Shown: piece by piece, positions 63,105-64,000 of the stretch
Numbering within the stretch: position 1 is the stretch's first letter
How the letters are laid out: the number at the start of each line of letters is the position of its first letter
Assembly: GCF_001766415.1 (NCBI RefSeq)
Contig: NZ_MKXO01000001.1
Span: 186,001-250,000 of the forward strand
Source of the DNA: Exiguobacterium aurantiacum
GTDB lineage: Bacteria; Bacillota; Bacilli; Exiguobacteriales; Exiguobacteriaceae
Length of the DNA: 64,000 nt
Direction of reading: 5' to 3'
Notes under the pieces: generated by a model
Told to the model about the DNA's origin: nothing
Databases searched by the model: none
What the model saw: the letters and a program-made list of their open reading frames with translations, nothing else
Program-made: the position numbers and the translations under genes

Positions 63105-64000
63105 AGTTCGTCACATTTTCACCGAACAGCTCGGCACCGAACTCGGCATACGCCTGCTCATAACGGCGGAGCGACGACTCTTTATGCATGCACGTCACGT
63201 TCATCCGCTCGAGAGAGGTCATGTCGGTCGCATACGTCTTCAAGACATGGGCGTTCCGGAGCATCGACGGGGTGACCGAGCGGGTGACGCCGCTGCGCTC
63301 GTTCAACTGGCGCATCATCTTCGTGATCATGACGATCGTCAGCTGTTTCGGCTGATTCTTGGCGTACACCCAGCGGAACGTCATCCGGGCAAAGTCGAAC
63401 GAGACGAAGACGGGATCTTCCGAGTACCAGCGCGGGCGCACCGGTGTCGGGATGTCAGCGAGATAGTTCATGAGGAGTGATTGGTCCTCAGGCGTCAGCT
63501 TCAGCGTGAATTTGTTACCGAGCCGGTCATAGACATCGAACTCGTAGCTCGCCAAGTGTAGGTCGTTCATTTTCAGACGGATGATATGATGGACGCGCAA
63601 ACCGTATTTGTAGAACAGTGTGACGATGAGCGCGTTGCGGTTGACGAGGTACGGATGGGCCTGAAGCTGGTTCTCGCTCAATCCCCGCGGCGACCGGATC
63701 GTCCGGACGAGCTTGTCGAACTCGGACTGTAACGCGATTTGGTCGATGGTGAGCGTGTGCGCCGGTTGCGAATAGGCGAGCATCTTTTTGCGGAGCGGGT
63801 TCAAAAACTGGGTCAAGCTGTTGATCACGGTGACGATGCGGGCGACCGTCGCCTGTTGGTACTGTTTCTCTTCGATCAAAAAATCGTTGATGAACGTCTT
63901 CCATGACTCGAGCGGGACGGCGAGCCATTCCTCGGGGGTGACGAGTTCGACGTTATGGTCGCTGAAGTATTTGTGCACGTCGATCAAGTCGTAGCGATAG
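63103..64000 (-). CDS. degenerate XerD-like tyrosine recombinase (partial at right edge)
   Basis: At least 295 residues; the frame stays open to the window edge, and the TTG at 63987 is a possible but unsupported start. The fold resembles XerC/D: an N-terminal SAM-like part, then YKYGLRVHHIIRLKMNDL in place of the TGLRVSEL box with its Arg. In box II, TPSMLRNAHVLKTYAT lacks the usual HxLRH (Arg kept, both His changed), and CMHKESSLRRYEQ keeps a His and a Tyr. Catalysis by the usual mechanism is doubtful. It may be a DNA-binding relative or a decaying integrase. Confidence 0.7.
   Translation of the reverse strand, partial: YRYDLIDVHKYFSDHNVELVTPEEWLAVPLESWKTFINDFLIEEKQYQQATVARIVTVINSLTQFLNPLRKKMLAYSQPAHTLTIDQIALQSEFDKLVRTIRSPRGLSENQLQAHPYLVNRNALIVTLFYKYGLRVHHIIRLKMNDLHLASYEFDVYDRLGNKFTLKLTPEDQSLLMNYLADIPTPVRPRWYSEDPVFVSFDFARMTFRWVYAKNQPKQLTIVMITKMMRQLNERSGVTRSVTPSMLRNAHVLKTYATDMTSLERMNVTCMHKESSLRRYEQAYAEFGAELFGENVTN

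Noticed and set aside
1-64000. CRISPR arrays, tRNA or rRNA genes, insertion sequences, integrated phage
   Set aside because: No regular spaced repeats, no tRNA cloverleaf or rRNA blocks noticed, no transposase-type proteins; xerD is the housekeeping enzyme.

Overview
This 64 kb window looks like chromosomal core sequence from a low-to-moderate GC Bacillota of the Bacilli class, most likely Exiguobacterium. This is inferred from gene content, from many blocks in Bacillus subtilis order, strong AGGAGG-type ribosome sites, frequent TTG/GTG starts and a Bacillus-type LexA box before recA. I see no rRNA, tRNA, CRISPR array, insertion sequence or prophage. The only recombinase-like genes are xerD and a degenerate relative that runs off the right edge.

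Layout. 1-2700: prli42, a YqjE-type M20 peptidase, a 57-aa unknown gene and rnz. 2676-6430: a compact run with an unknown membrane protein, a DUF4430 lipoprotein and an ECF-type T-A-S transporter, probably for cobalamin or a related molecule. Its ATPase appears to keep only one complete ATP site. 6491-15700: an SDR, the two U32 proteins of tRNA hydroxylation (trhP1/trhP2), a MATE and a DMT transporter, topB, a YtzI-like small protein and a response-regulator/PP2C phosphatase. 15702-19735: CorA, an Hpt protein with a suspicious 5' end, CheV and gapN with a cre-like site. 19837-26604: a tightly overlapping eight-gene run (MBL hydrolase, SDR, lipoprotein SBP, two permeases, ATPase, CDP-alcohol phosphatidyltransferase, FAD oxidoreductase) resembling the uncharacterised ynjBCDF locus of E. 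coli.

26630-44213: thioredoxin, PadR regulator, aldo/keto reductase, then nudF-fur-VOC-xerD-deoB-PNP-pdp (redox/iron control and nucleoside salvage), ppiB-ribT-DUF309-scpA-scpB-rluB (chromosome condensation, rRNA modification), and resABC followed by resDE (cytochrome c maturation and its two-component regulator). A striking bulged palindrome lies in the resDE leader.

44267-58139: pduO-type adenosyltransferase, then the conserved block ymfF-ymfH-ymfI-ymfK-rodZ-pgsA-cinA-recA-rny-ymdB-spoVS-tdh-kbl. 58140-64000: accessory DNA of lower GC with small membrane proteins, a DUF4256 gene that reads on into its convergent neighbour, two unknown cytosolic proteins, an MFS transporter, a GNAT acetyltransferase and the degenerate tyrosine recombinase.

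Most genes are housekeeping. The best candidates for undescribed biology are the ynj-like transporter/lipid-enzyme operon, the half-degenerate ECF ATPase with its DUF4430 lipoprotein, the resDE leader palindrome, and the unknown pair at 59814-61146.
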